From: Proteocatella sphenisci DSM 23131
GTDB taxonomy: Bacteria > Bacillota > Clostridia > Peptostreptococcales > Filifactoraceae
Length of the DNA: 64,000 nucleotides
Assembly (NCBI RefSeq): GCF_000423525.1
Contig: NZ_AUID01000001.1
Location: forward strand, 1-64,000
Direction: 5' to 3'
Each line of letters begins with the position of its first letter. The stretch's first letter is position 1. Position numbers and translations under genes: made by a program. The notes beneath the pieces were generated by a model. That model made no database searches. It was not told the origin of the DNA and was given only the letters and a program-made list of their open reading frames with translations. Positions 6,657-16,213 of the stretch are shown one piece after another.

Positions 6657-9035
6657 ATGAATAATAAAATAGAATTACTTGCTCCCTCGGGAAGCTATGA
6701 GTCTTTGGTTGCAGCAGTGCAAAACGGAGCAGATGCAGTATACCTTGCAGGAATGAGGTTTGGCGCCAGAGCCAATGCTTCAAATTTTGATAATGACGAG
6801 ATTATAAATGCAGTCAAATATGCACACGAAAGAAACGTCAAGGTCTATGTAACAGTCAATATAATAGTAAATGATGACGAAATTGCAGATTGCATGGAAT
6901 ATATAAGTTTTCTTTATAATAACGACGTAGATGCAGTAATAGTACAAGATATTGGTGTAGCAAATCTGATAAACAAATATTTTCCAGAATTTGAAATACA
7001 CGCGTCAACGCAAATGAGTATTTCAAATTCTTTAGATGCTATGTTTTACAAAAACATGGGTTTTTCAAGATTAGTAGCTGCCAGAGAAAATTCAATAGAA
7101 GAAATCAAAAATATCAAATCATTTTCTGATACTGAAATCGAATCATTTGTTCATGGTGCTTTGTGTGTCTCTTACAGCGGCAAGTGTCTCTTTAGCTTTA
7201 TACAAGGAGGCAGATCGGGAAACAGAGGAAATTGTGCCCAGCCGTGTCGTATGAAATATGATCTTAATTCTCCAAAAGGGGATACCACAATTGAAAACAA
7301 GTACATTTTAAGCATGAAAGATCTAAGCACGATTACAAATATAAAGGAAATCGTCAGCGGCAATATTGATTCACTCAAAATAGAAGGCAGAATGAAAAGA
7401 CCAGAATATGTAGCCATTGTTGTCAAGAATTACAGAAAAGCTATAGATGGGATTTTAAATGATACAATAACACCCGAGGAATTAACCCTACTGGAAAACG
7501 AGATAAAATATGTATTTAACCGCGAATATACTTCGGGACATATCTTGTCCTCACCTCCTGGAAAAATGGCAAATCTTGATTCGCCAAAAAACAAGGGAGT
7601 TTATTTGGGTGAGGTATTAGATGTTGATACAAAAATGAAAAGAATAAAAATAAAACTAGAAGATGACTTGAGCAAGGGCGATGGCCTCAGCATAGGTGAA
7701 TTCGTTGGAAGAATCATTCATAGAAAAGAAATCAAAAATTTCGCAGCAAAAGGCGAAACTATAGAATTAGATTTTATAGGTAATGCTAAAGCTGGTGATA
7801 GAATTTACAAAACTTATAATACTACTATCATGAATGCCGCGACTGAAAGTTATAAAAAAGAATTCATAAAGTCTCCACTTTCATTTAGTTTGAAATTTAA
7901 AATAGGCGAAAATCCTCAAATTTTCATAACTGATAACAGAAACAACAAAGTTAGTTACAAAGATGATGAATATACAGTAGAAGCTGCCATAAACAGACCT
8001 ACAGACGAAGAAACAATAACTAGACAAATGAGCAAGCTTGACAGTACGTCATACTTCCTTAAAGATATAAGTATAGAAAAAGATGAAAATGCAGTAATTC
8101 CGGTATCAATGCTCAATAAACTTAGAAGAGAATCCATCTCGATGATTACTGCAGCAAGAGAAAATATTAATAAAAGAGCTCATTATGACACTTATAAAAT
8201 GATTTCTGATATTAATGATCTCTACAGTGTTAACGTAAGTCAAAATGTAAATTCTGACAACCTGACATCTGATTCTGACTTTAGTATTGCAGTTAAGTGT
8301 TTTAATGAAGATCAGATAAAAGCCTGCATAGATTCAAAGGTAAATAGAATATACATTTCAGATATGGAATTATACAAGAACTATGCCAAAAATGATGACG
8401 CAAACCTTTATCATTTTATTACGCCGGGTATGATGAAAGATAAAGACATAGCCGATCTGCAGGATTTTATCAATGAGTATAACCCTAATATTATGACAAA
8501 CAGCCTGGGTCATGCAAAACATATATCCAAACAGTATCTTGATAAGAATATAAACAATTCTGTAGGAATTGATTATATGGCAAATCTCAATAATAAATTT
8601 TCAATCGATTATACAATTAAATCCTTTGAGGCAAATTTAGATACTTTGAGTCCAGGATTAGAGTATGTTATAAATCAGCAATATTTAGATTATACTTTCT
8701 TTGAATCCCAAAAAAGCAAAATAGAAATTCCTGTTGCGACTCATCCAATCTTAATGATTACTGAGTATTGTCCTTATAAGACAGACGGAGCAAGATGCAA
8801 GTTTCCAAATTGTGTCATAAATGACTCTACTTTAAATGGTGAAAATAACGAGATTTATAAAATTAAAACCGACAGTTTCTGTAAACTGTATATATACAGT
8901 TCTCGTATTGTCGAGTTGCACGTTCAAAGTATAAAAACATTAAAGGAAAGTAACTACAATAGATTTAGAATAGATTTGCTTGATGAAACTTATGATAATA
9001 CTATTAAACTTATTAACAAATATAAGAGAAACTAA
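6657..9035 (+). CDS. U32 family protein (RlhA-like, large form)
   Basis: The family was first called collagenase-like peptidase, but characterised members are iron-sulfur RNA hydroxylation enzymes: RlhA acts on 23S rRNA C2501 and TrhP on tRNA U34, using prephenate. At 792 aa this is the large form. The N-terminal U32 domain covers about residues 1-300 (IELLAPSGSYESL, NGADAVYLAG, FVHGALCVSYSGKC, RGNCAQPCRMKY); its cysteines fit the cluster ligands. A middle region of DUF3656 type (about 380-500) and a C-terminal barrel-like region ending in a Cys-rich TEYCPYK...CKFPNC block follow. Whether it modifies rRNA, as RlhA does, is inferred. It sits between zapA and mutS2. A shorter U32 gene is at 40365-41609. 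Confidence 0.85.
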   Translation: MNNKIELLAPSGSYESLVAAVQNGADAVYLAGMRFGARANASNFDNDEIINAVKYAHERNVKVYVTVNIIVNDDEIADCMEYISFLYNNDVDAVIVQDIGVANLINKYFPEFEIHASTQMSISNSLDAMFYKNMGFSRLVAARENSIEEIKNIKSFSDTEIESFVHGALCVSYSGKCLFSFIQGGRSGNRGNCAQPCRMKYDLNSPKGDTTIENKYILSMKDLSTITNIKEIVSGNIDSLKIEGRMKRPEYVAIVVKNYRKAIDGILNDTITPEELTLLENEIKYVFNREYTSGHILSSPPGKMANLDSPKNKGVYLGEVLDVDTKMKRIKIKLEDDLSKGDGLSIGEFVGRIIHRKEIKNFAAKGETIELDFIGNAKAGDRIYKTYNTTIMNAATESYKKEFIKSPLSFSLKFKIGENPQIFITDNRNNKVSYKDDEYTVEAAINRPTDEETITRQMSKLDSTSYFLKDISIEKDENAVIPVSMLNKLRRESISMITAARENINKRAHYDTYKMISDINDLYSVNVSQNVNSDNLTSDSDFSIAVKCFNEDQIKACIDSKVNRIYISDMELYKNYAKNDDANLYHFITPGMMKDKDIADLQDFINEYNPNIMTNSLGHAKHISKQYLDKNINNSVGIDYMANLNNKFSIDYTIKSFEANLDTLSPGLEYVINQQYLDYTFFESQKSKIEIPVATHPILMITEYCPYKTDGARCKFPNCVINDSTLNGENNEIYKIKTDSFCKLYIYSSRIVELHVQSIKTLKESNYNRFRIDLLDETYDNTIKLINKYKRN

Positions 9036-9050
9036 TAAAGAGTGATAATT

Positions 9051-11423
9051 ATGGAAAAGAAAACATTAAACGTACTAGAATATAACGCTATTATAAACCT
9101 CTTGGAGGATTGCGCGTCTACTGAACTTGGGAAAATAAAAGCCCGCCAGATAGATGCAAGTAACTCTATAGAAGTTGTAAAACAAAGACTTAAAGAAACA
9201 AGTGAAGCTCAAAGTATCATATTAAAAAAAGGGGGTCTGCCCATATACAGTCTTACTGACATCAGAAGATCTTTAAAACTTGCAGAAATAGGATCAACAA
9301 TAGACATTGGAAACATCCTCAAGGTTGGAGAAATTTTAAAAACAGCAAGACTGGTTTATTCAAAAGCTTCTGGAATTGCAAACCTTGAAATAATCCCAGG
9401 TCTTGCATCCAACCTGTATTCTGACCCCGAACTCGAAAACAGAATCTTTATATCAATAATATCTGAGGAAGAAATTTCAGATAATGCAAGTTCGCAGCTA
9501 AAAAAGATTCGAAGAGATATAAGAGTATCAAAAGAACAGATAAGAACTAAAATCGGTTCTATGATCACCTCTAAAGAAAATTCCAAATATTTACAAGAAT
9601 CCATAGTTACAATGAGGCAAGACCGTTTTGTATTGCCTGTAAAAATTGAAAACAGGTCCAATATCCCCGGAATTGTCCATGATACTTCCTCGTCAGGTTC
9701 AACACTTTTTATCGAACCTATGGCTATTGTAGAAATGAACAACAATCTTCGTATACAGATCAATAAAGAACAAGAAGAAATCGAGCGTATAATTATGGCA
9801 TTCTCTAACGAGATAGGATTAATCTCGGGAGCGATTTCTGAAAACATTAAAATTTTAACCGAACTGGATTTTATTATGGCAAAGGGAAAGCTGTCAATAA
9901 AAATGAAAGCTATCGAACCCAACATTAACGATACTTTATCTATAGTCATTAAGAATGCCCGGCATCCTTTAATTGACCCCAAGAGTGTGGTCCCTTTAAA
10001 TATGGAGCTTGGCAACCAATATAAAACACTCATTATCACAGGCCCTAACACTGGCGGAAAAACAGTAGCACTTAAAACTATTGGCTTGCTTTCTCTTATG
10101 TTTCAAAGCGGACTCCATGTGCCATGTGACTATGGGAGCAGCATGTGTATATTTAGAAAAGTATTTGCCGATATTGGCGATGAACAGAGTATAGAAAACA
10201 GTCTTTCTACATTTTCTTCACACATGACTCATATAGTAAAGATTCTGTCTGAAATGGAAGATAATGACCTTATACTGCTTGATGAATTAGGGTCTGGAAC
10301 AGACCCCATAGAAGGTTCTTCTCTAGCTATATCAATATTAGAAACCATAAGAGAAAAAAGTATACTGACAATGGCTACTACACACTACAGCGAACTTAAA
10401 AATTATGCACTCAATAAATACGGAGTTGAAAATGCATCTGTGGAATTTGACATTGAAACACTCAGCCCCACATATAAATTGATAGTGGGTATACCTGGAA
10501 AATCTAATGCTTTTGAAATTTCAAGAAAGTTAGGACTTAGTGATGATATAATAGATTTGGCAAAAGCAAATCTAAGTGAAGAAGAAATAAAAATGGAAGA
10601 TCTTCTTGCTCAAATTGAAAGAGACAGAAAGAGGATTGAAAACGAAAAAGAATATATAATTTCAGCTTCTCAAAAAATCAAAGAAAAAGAAGAAGATTTA
10701 ATTAAAAAAGAAATAAAAACAAAATCCGACAGAGAAAAAATCATACTAGAATCAAAGAAAAAAGCTTCTACAATTCTTAAAGATGCAAAATATGAAAGTG
10801 ATTCAATCATAAAAGAGCTAAACAACATAAAAGCAGATATAGAACAATACAATGTAAACAAAGAAATAGAAAAAGTTCGTACAAAAGTAAAGACAGGACT
10901 TGAAAAATTTGGATATACAGAAGATCTTTTAGGCTTAGATGAGCTTGAAGGCAAAGCCTTACAAAGTGTAGACATTGGACAAAAAGTATTTGTTCCAAGT
11001 TTTAGTCAAGAAGGTCTGATTCTTTCTATAGATAACAATAAAAAAGAAGCTCTTGTTCAAATTGGAATTATGAAAATAAATATGCCTTTCGAAGCCCTTC
11101 AGGGAAAGAATAAAGCAAAAAAAGTAAAAGAGATCAAAAAAAGTGGCATAGGAAAAATAATTAAAGATAAAGCAAGTACAGTGAAGTCAGAAGTTGACGT
11201 TCGAGGTATGGATATGGAAACTGCCAGAATCGAAGTCGAAAAATATCTTGATAATGCTTATCTCTCAGGTATTCCAAGAGTTACAGTTATACATGGTGTC
11301 GGCACAATGGTCCTTAAAACCGGAATTAGCAATATGCTGAAATCTATGAACCATATAAAATCATATAGACCAGGTGGTTATGGAGAAGGCGGAATTGGAG
11401 TAACTATTGTAGAATTTAAATAA
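9051..11423 (+). CDS. mutS2: MutS2 (ribosome-rescue/anti-recombination ATPase)
   Basis: Known for suppressing recombination and, in Bacillus, for splitting collided ribosomes (RqcU). The protein has a MutS-like core and clamp, an ABC ATPase with Walker A GPNTGGKT at residues 331-338 and Walker B LILLDELGSGTDP, a long charged coiled coil (about 505-620) and a C-terminal Smr nuclease-like domain (VDVRGMDMETA...VIHGVGTMVLK). It lacks the mismatch-binding domain I, unlike true MutS, which is also in this window at the right edge. The ATG at 9051 is preferred over the in-frame GTG at 9042 because AAAGAGTG is correctly spaced from it. Length 790 aa is normal. Confidence 0.95.
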   Translation: MEKKTLNVLEYNAIINLLEDCASTELGKIKARQIDASNSIEVVKQRLKETSEAQSIILKKGGLPIYSLTDIRRSLKLAEIGSTIDIGNILKVGEILKTARLVYSKASGIANLEIIPGLASNLYSDPELENRIFISIISEEEISDNASSQLKKIRRDIRVSKEQIRTKIGSMITSKENSKYLQESIVTMRQDRFVLPVKIENRSNIPGIVHDTSSSGSTLFIEPMAIVEMNNNLRIQINKEQEEIERIIMAFSNEIGLISGAISENIKILTELDFIMAKGKLSIKMKAIEPNINDTLSIVIKNARHPLIDPKSVVPLNMELGNQYKTLIITGPNTGGKTVALKTIGLLSLMFQSGLHVPCDYGSSMCIFRKVFADIGDEQSIENSLSTFSSHMTHIVKILSEMEDNDLILLDELGSGTDPIEGSSLAISILETIREKSILTMATTHYSELKNYALNKYGVENASVEFDIETLSPTYKLIVGIPGKSNAFEISRKLGLSDDIIDLAKANLSEEEIKMEDLLAQIERDRKRIENEKEYIISASQKIKEKEEDLIKKEIKTKSDREKIILESKKKASTILKDAKYESDSIIKELNNIKADIEQYNVNKEIEKVRTKVKTGLEKFGYTEDLLGLDELEGKALQSVDIGQKVFVPSFSQEGLILSIDNNKKEALVQIGIMKINMPFEALQGKNKAKKVKEIKKSGIGKIIKDKASTVKSEVDVRGMDMETARIEVEKYLDNAYLSGIPRVTVIHGVGTMVLKTGISNMLKSMNHIKSYRPGGYGEGGIGVTIVEFK

Positions 11424-11450
11424 AAATTTAATTTAATAGTGAGGGTTGAT

Positions 11451-12314
11451 ATGACAACGAATAATAAAGATCTAATAAGTGTAATCCAAAGTGAATTCAC
11501 AAAATTAAGTAAAGGTCAAAAAATCATAGCGCAATATATACTTTCTAATTATGACAAAGCTGCATTTATGACCGCTGCAAAGCTGGGTGAAACAGTTGGA
11601 GTAAGTGAATCTACAGTAGTAAGATTCGCAAACGCAATAGGATATGACGGGTATCCTGATCTTCAGAAATCACTTCAGGAACTTATTAAAACTAAACTGA
11701 CCACTGTTCAGAGAGTAGAAATGTCCAATGAATATTCAAGCGATTTTACAATACTGAAAAAAGTTCTAAAATCAGATATAGATAACATCAAGGGCACTCT
11801 TGATGAGATAGACCCACAGTCTTTTGAAAACGTCATAAACAAGATGGTTTCTGCTAAAAAAATATATATAGTTGGATTGCGAAGTTCTGCAACTATAGGA
11901 GAGTATCTCGGATTTTATCTAAACTTCATACTCGATAACGTTGTACTTGTAAACTATGGTATCAGCGATGTATTCGAACAAATATTAAAAGTTGACAGTA
12001 AAGATCTGGTGATTGGTATTAGTTTCCCAAGATATTCAAAACGTACATTTGAATTGCTTAAATATGCAAAAGAACAAGGAGCCAGTGTGGTGGCAATTAC
12101 TGACAGTAAACTAGCTCCAATATCTACAATTGCAGAAGAAATCCTTATTACAAGAAGTAATATGGCGTCTTTTGTCGATTCTCTGGTAGCACCGTTTAGT
12201 GTTGCAAATGCACTTATTGTATCGGTTGGTATGAGAAAAAAAGCTGACATCAAAGACTCCTTTGATAAGCTCGAAAAAATATGGAAAGAGTACAGAATTT
12301 ATGATGATAAATAA
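11451..12314 (+). CDS. MurR/RpiR family transcriptional regulator
   Basis: Two-domain sugar-phosphate-responsive regulator. Residues 1-80 form the RpiR helix-turn-helix (KGQKIIAQYIL, AKLGETVGVSESTVVRFANAIGYDGYPDLQ). Residues about 120-260 form a SIS domain (KIYIVGLRSSATIGEYL, DLVIGISFPRYSKRT, GASVVAITDS), which in relatives binds a phosphosugar. The ATG at 11451 is chosen over the upstream GTG because GAGGG is placed just before it; this gives 287 aa. Its gene runs into cmk with an overlap and is not next to any sugar operon, so its target cannot be told from context. Confidence 0.9.
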   Translation: MTTNNKDLISVIQSEFTKLSKGQKIIAQYILSNYDKAAFMTAAKLGETVGVSESTVVRFANAIGYDGYPDLQKSLQELIKTKLTTVQRVEMSNEYSSDFTILKKVLKSDIDNIKGTLDEIDPQSFENVINKMVSAKKIYIVGLRSSATIGEYLGFYLNFILDNVVLVNYGISDVFEQILKVDSKDLVIGISFPRYSKRTFELLKYAKEQGASVVAITDSKLAPISTIAEEILITRSNMASFVDSLVAPFSVANALIVSVGMRKKADIKDSFDKLEKIWKEYRIYDDK

Positions 12315-12975
12315 AAACAACTTTATAATAGCTATAGATGGACCAGCTGGAGCAGGTAAAAGTACTGTGGCAAAAAAACTTGCTGAGAATTTAAACTTTC
12401 TATATATAGATACTGGTGCTATGTACAGAGCTATTACTTATAAAATAAATAAAGAAAAAATCGATATAAATGATAAATCTGCGATAAAAAATATGTTAAC
12501 AAAAACCAGGCTTATTTATGAAAATTCTACACTTTATCTCGATGGAAACCCTGTAGGGGATGAAATAAGAAGCAACGAAGTTAATTCTAAAGTATCTACA
12601 GTATCTAGCAATAAATATGTAAGAACTTCAATGACTGACTTACAAAGATGTATAGGTCAGACCACTTCATGCATATTAGATGGCCGTGATATAGGTACAG
12701 TAGTATTTCCAAATGCTGATATAAAGATATTTCTGGTGGCAGATGTGTCAATGAGAGCTCAGAGAAGATATAAAGAAAACCTCGAAAAAGGTATGGACAC
12801 AACTTTTAGTGAAATAAAAAAAAGTATAGTAGAAAGAGACTGTATTGATTCAAAAAGAGAGATAGCTCCTTTGTCAAAAGCAAATGATGCCATAGTGATA
12901 GATACAAGCAGTCTTTCTATAGATGACGTGGTTTCAAAAATAACAAATATATATCTGGAGAAAATAAATGTATAA
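12301..12975 (+). CDS. cmk: Cytidylate kinase
   Basis: Phosphorylates CMP and dCMP to the diphosphates. The P-loop IAIDGPAGAGKST sits at residues 10-22, with GAMYRAIT and DGRDIGTVVFP in the expected order. Start at the ATG 12301 gives 224 aa, the family length; the longer in-frame ORF from 12262 would add 13 unrelated residues. GGAAAGAG ten bases upstream supports 12301. The start overlaps the end of the RpiR gene by 14 bases and the end overlaps plsC by 8, so translation is coupled. Confidence 0.96.
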   Translation: MMINKNNFIIAIDGPAGAGKSTVAKKLAENLNFLYIDTGAMYRAITYKINKEKIDINDKSAIKNMLTKTRLIYENSTLYLDGNPVGDEIRSNEVNSKVSTVSSNKYVRTSMTDLQRCIGQTTSCILDGRDIGTVVFPNADIKIFLVADVSMRAQRRYKENLEKGMDTTFSEIKKSIVERDCIDSKREIAPLSKANDAIVIDTSSLSIDDVVSKITNIYLEKINV

Positions 12976-13558
12976 CTTTTTAAAGAGAACAGTATGGCTG
13001 TTTACAAAGCTGGTATTCAGAATTGAATACCAAGGGCTTGAGAACATCCCTGAAACAGGGGCTTTTATTATAGTTGGAAATCATAAAAACAATTTCGACC
13101 CCATCTTGATTTCATTTACTACCAAACGTCAAATAAGCTACCTTGCAAAAGCAGAGCTTTTTAAAACAAGATTTACAAAATTGTTATTTGAATCAATAAA
13201 TTGTATCAAGATAGACAGAAACAAAACCGATATAACAGCTATAAAAAATGCACTTAGGGTATTGAAAGCTGGCGGAATACTGGGTATATTCCCAGAAGGT
13301 ACCAGAATAAAAGATGGATCAGAAGGTGGTCAGATAAAATCAGGTGCAGTTATGATTGCATCTAAGGGCAAAGTAGACATCCTACCCGTTGCAATAAGTG
13401 GACAATATAAGATGTTTGCCAAAATAAAAATATCTGTGATGCCTATGTATGATATAAAAAAAGCTATGACCGACCACGACGGAGATATAGAAGAAATTTC
13501 ATCAGAAATAATGAGTGTTATATATAGAGAGGTGGATAAAAACAGTAATGAAAATTAA
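12968..13558 (+). CDS. plsC: 1-acyl-sn-glycerol-3-phosphate acyltransferase
   Basis: Adds the second acyl chain to make phosphatidic acid at the cytoplasmic membrane. The catalytic NHxxxxD motif is seen as NHKNNFD with His39 and Asp44, and the glycerol-phosphate binding FPEGTR block lies near residue 115. A hydrophobic N-terminal helix (FLKRTVWLFTKLVF) may anchor it. At 196 aa it is a compact bacterial form. cmk-plsC-ispH-rpsA is a well-known clostridial order. Confidence 0.94.
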   Translation: MYNFLKRTVWLFTKLVFRIEYQGLENIPETGAFIIVGNHKNNFDPILISFTTKRQISYLAKAELFKTRFTKLLFESINCIKIDRNKTDITAIKNALRVLKAGGILGIFPEGTRIKDGSEGGQIKSGAVMIASKGKVDILPVAISGQYKMFAKIKISVMPMYDIKKAMTDHDGDIEEISSEIMSVIYREVDKNSNEN

Positions 13559-14390
13559 AATTGCCGAATTTAGTGGCTACTGCTACGGAGTAAAAAGAGC
13601 AATGGACCTTGCGTGGGAAGAACTCACCACTAATTCAGATAAAAAGGTGTATTCATTAGGTCCACTTATTCATAATGATCAAGCGATGAAAAAATTCACT
13701 GAAAATGGACTTATTGTCGAAGACTCTATAGATAAAATAGAAAAAAAATCCATTGCTATAGTAAGAAGTCATGGACTTCCTAAGGACTTTTATGATAAAA
13801 TGGATATAAACTCAACACAAATAGTTGATGCAACCTGTCCTTTCGTTAAAAAAATTCAGGATATAGTATATGAAAATTATAAATCAGGACACATTATAAT
13901 TCTGATTGGAGATGCGGACCACCCTGAAATAAAAGGAATCAACGGTTGGTCGGATAATTCATCTATAATTATTAATTCAGTTGAGGATGCTGAAGAGTTT
14001 GTTTTTTTGGATAGTGAATCTTATATAGTAGCTGTCCAAACAACCTACAAACTTGAAAAATATCTTCAAATTGAAAAAATATTAAAAAATAGATTAAAAA
14101 AAGTTGAATTCTTCAATACCATATGCTATGCTACAAGAGAAAGACAAGACTCTGCCAGAGAACTATCAAAAACTGTTGATGCTATGATAGTTATCGGTGG
14201 AACAAGCAGTTCAAACACAAAAAAATTAGCAGAAATATGTTCTGAGAATTGCATTACATTTTTAATTGAGACATCAAAGGATATTGACATTAAAAAAATC
14301 TCATCCTTCAATACAATAGGTATTACAGCAGGAGCATCAACCCCTGATTTTATCATTGATGAAGTAAAAGATTTGTTGCTAACAAAATAA
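13548..14390 (+). CDS. ispH: 4-hydroxy-3-methylbut-2-enyl diphosphate reductase
   Basis: Last step of the MEP isoprenoid pathway, producing IPP and DMAPP at an iron-sulfur cluster. Cluster cysteines are seen in SGYCYGVKRA (Cys12), DATCPFVKK and NTICYATRERQ. VRSHGLP, GDADHPEIKG and GGTSSSNTKKLAE complete the family pattern. The ATG at 13548 gives a standard 280 aa; the ORF from 13515 would add residues read out of frame over the end of plsC. It overlaps plsC by 11 bases. In many Clostridia IspH is fused to S1 domains; here the S1 protein is a separate gene 22 bases on. Confidence 0.96.
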   Translation: MKIKIAEFSGYCYGVKRAMDLAWEELTTNSDKKVYSLGPLIHNDQAMKKFTENGLIVEDSIDKIEKKSIAIVRSHGLPKDFYDKMDINSTQIVDATCPFVKKIQDIVYENYKSGHIIILIGDADHPEIKGINGWSDNSSIIINSVEDAEEFVFLDSESYIVAVQTTYKLEKYLQIEKILKNRLKKVEFFNTICYATRERQDSARELSKTVDAMIVIGGTSSSNTKKLAEICSENCITFLIETSKDIDIKKISSFNTIGITAGASTPDFIIDEVKDLLLTK

Positions 14391-14412
14391 ACGTTTAAGG
14401 AGTTGGAAATTA

Positions 14413-15498
14413 ATGATTAGTGAAATGGAAAGATTATTGTTGGAAGAGGAACAAAATTACCAAGAAGTTTACAAAGGGTCAAGAGTAAGAGGAACAGTAG
14501 AGGTTATAAAACCAGATTCATTCTACATTTCTTTAAGTTACAAAACTGATGGAGTTCTTCCAAAATCAGAAGCAGGTGACTGTGAAGATATCAAAGTTGG
14601 AGATTCATTGGATTTGGAAGTTGTAAAAATCGACAAAAACACTGGCGAAATACTATTGTCAAAGAAAAGACTTGATGACTTTAAAGCATGGGATGAAATC
14701 CAAATGGGCGACATTATCAATGTAAAAGTAACAGAAAGAAACGAAAAGGGCCTTATTGCTAAATTCAAAGGATCAATAAGAGGATTCCTTCCACTTAGTC
14801 ACATTGAAACTAGATTCATAGGCGAAGATGCATTAGATAAATATATAGGACAGGAATTTGAAACTGAAATCATTGACCTTGATCCAAAGAAAAGAAGACT
14901 TATCCTTTCAAGAAAGAATATGCTTCTTAAAGAGCAAAATGAGCTTAAAAAAGAATTGATCAACAAAATTGTTGAGGGCGAAGTATTCAAAGGTATCGTA
15001 AAAGATATTAAAGATTACGGTATATTTGTAGATTTAGGTGGAATAACTGGTCTTGTCCACGTTAGTGAACTATCATGGAACAGAAAAGATAACATCGAAA
15101 AATCATATAAGATTGATCAAGAAGTTGAAGTACAAGTATTAAGCTTTGACCAGGAAAAAGAAAGATTATCATTAAGTATCAAAGCTCTAATGCCAAATCC
15201 ATGGGATGTTTTTGTACAAAATAACCATGTTGGAGATATACTATCAGGAGAAGTTAAAAATATCAAAGATTATGGTATATTTGTATCTCTTGGAGATGGA
15301 ATCGACGGATTCGTTCATATATCAAATATTTCATCTGATTTCATAAAAAATCCAGGTGAGGTTGTAAAAGTTGGAGATAAGATTGATGCCAGAATATTAA
15401 ATATTGATTCTCAGGCACAGAAGATCGAATTGACACTTAATCTTGAAGAAAAAGAAGAAGTGATATCTGAAGATATCGAAAATACACAGGAGGTATAA
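14413..15498 (+). CDS. rpsA: 30S ribosomal protein S1-like protein, four S1 domains
   Basis: RNA-binding protein with four S1 (OB-fold) repeats at about residues 15-85, 100-170, 188-258 and 275-345. The third and fourth are the most similar to each other: both contain IKDYGIFV, as [25 protein letters not shown] and [25 protein letters not shown] show in two halves. At 361 aa it is the short Firmicute form, not the six-domain E. coli S1, so its role in translation initiation is less certain. AAGGAG lies ten bases before the ATG. It is followed closely by rubredoxin. Confidence 0.93.
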   Translation: MISEMERLLLEEEQNYQEVYKGSRVRGTVEVIKPDSFYISLSYKTDGVLPKSEAGDCEDIKVGDSLDLEVVKIDKNTGEILLSKKRLDDFKAWDEIQMGDIINVKVTERNEKGLIAKFKGSIRGFLPLSHIETRFIGEDALDKYIGQEFETEIIDLDPKKRRLILSRKNMLLKEQNELKKELINKIVEGEVFKGIVKDIKDYGIFVDLGGITGLVHVSELSWNRKDNIEKSYKIDQEVEVQVLSFDQEKERLSLSIKALMPNPWDVFVQNNHVGDILSGEVKNIKDYGIFVSLGDGIDGFVHISNISSDFIKNPGEVVKVGDKIDARILNIDSQAQKIELTLNLEEKEEVISEDIENTQEV

Positions 15499-15499
15499 T

Positions 15500-15658
15500 A
15501 TGAAAAATTATGTTTGTGATGTATGTGGTTATGTTTATGATCCAACAGCAGGAGATCCAGATAATGGAGTAGCTCCAGGAACAGCGTTTGAAAATGTACC
15601 AGAAGATTGGGTTTGTCCACTTTGCGGAGTTGGAAAAGATCAGTTTTCAGAAGAATAA
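15500..15658 (+). CDS. Rubredoxin
   Basis: A 52-aa one-iron electron carrier. The two CxxCG knuckles are complete: VCDVCGY (Cys6, Cys9) and VCPLCGV (Cys39, Cys42), with the conserved YDP, PDNGV and PEDWVCP segments. It starts two bases after the rpsA stop, with AGGAGGT overlapping the end of rpsA, so it is translated from the same message. In anaerobes such rubredoxins feed oxygen or superoxide reductases and rubrerythrins; no partner is nearby. A strong terminator follows. Confidence 0.96.
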   Translation: MKNYVCDVCGYVYDPTAGDPDNGVAPGTAFENVPEDWVCPLCGVGKDQFSEE

Positions 15659-15664
15659 TTAACA

Positions 15665-15694
15665 AAAAAAGAGTGGTTATTGCCACTCTTTTTT
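15665..15694. terminator. Terminator of the zapA-rubredoxin operon
   Basis: AAAAAAGAGTGG (15665-15676) pairs perfectly with CCACTCTTTTTT (15683-15694) around a 6-base loop, six bases after the rubredoxin stop. The A and T runs make it usable in both directions. Confidence 0.9.
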
Positions 15695-15759
15695 AAATTA
15701 AATGAATTTTCATTAATTTTTTGTTTATTTTAAATAAGTAGAAAAGAGGAAAATTTACT

Positions 15760-16170
15760 ATGAGCAGAGTGCTAAAAAAGAATAATGGATTTACATTAAT
15801 TGAACTTCTAATAGTTTTGACAATTTTAGTAGCTTTGACCCTGACTGGTACATATAAATACTTCAATATAATAGAAACCAATAAACAAAAAATAGACATC
15901 AGTAATGCAAACATTTTAGCAGAAGCAGTAAATGTCGCAGAAGCAACGGGACAAATCGAAATAAAATCTTCACCTGTCACAGTAACCTACGAAAATTTAA
16001 AAAATGTCATTAATAAAGAATTGTTCCCTGTGAGCAAACTTTATTCCGGAGAAAGTTCCAAACCCGAATTCGTAATAACAGCATCTAAGAGCAGCAATGA
16101 TTTGATAATAACAGTTTCTGCTAATAAAATAGAACTGTATCCTGTGGCAAAAATAGTAACAACAGAATAA
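15760..16170 (+). CDS. Type IV pilin-like (pseudopilin) protein, orphan
   Basis: The N-terminus has a short basic leader and a class III prepilin signal: NNGFTLIEL, with cleavage expected after Gly10, Phe at +1 and Glu at +5, followed by a hydrophobic helix (LLIVLTILVALTLTGTY). The mature protein would be about 126 aa. The C-terminal part has no cysteines and no family I can name. No pilus ATPase, prepilin peptidase or assembly platform gene is near; the neighbours are rubredoxin and recJ. It may serve a type IV pilus or type II-like machine encoded elsewhere. Upstream AGAGGAAAA is an adequate ribosome site. Confidence 0.82.
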   Translation: MSRVLKKNNGFTLIELLIVLTILVALTLTGTYKYFNIIETNKQKIDISNANILAEAVNVAEATGQIEIKSSPVTVTYENLKNVINKELFPVSKLYSGESSKPEFVITASKSSNDLIITVSANKIELYPVAKIVTTE

Positions 16171-16213
16171 ATATATTTAAAAAAACATAAAATTAAACTT
16201 GCAGAGGTATTAA

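Noticed and set aside
9356-10051. A 231-codon open frame on the minus strand inside mutS2
   Set aside because: It lies wholly opposite the ATPase core of mutS2, has no ribosome site, and its hydrophobic Ser/Ile-rich translation is typical of the complement of an AT-rich gene.
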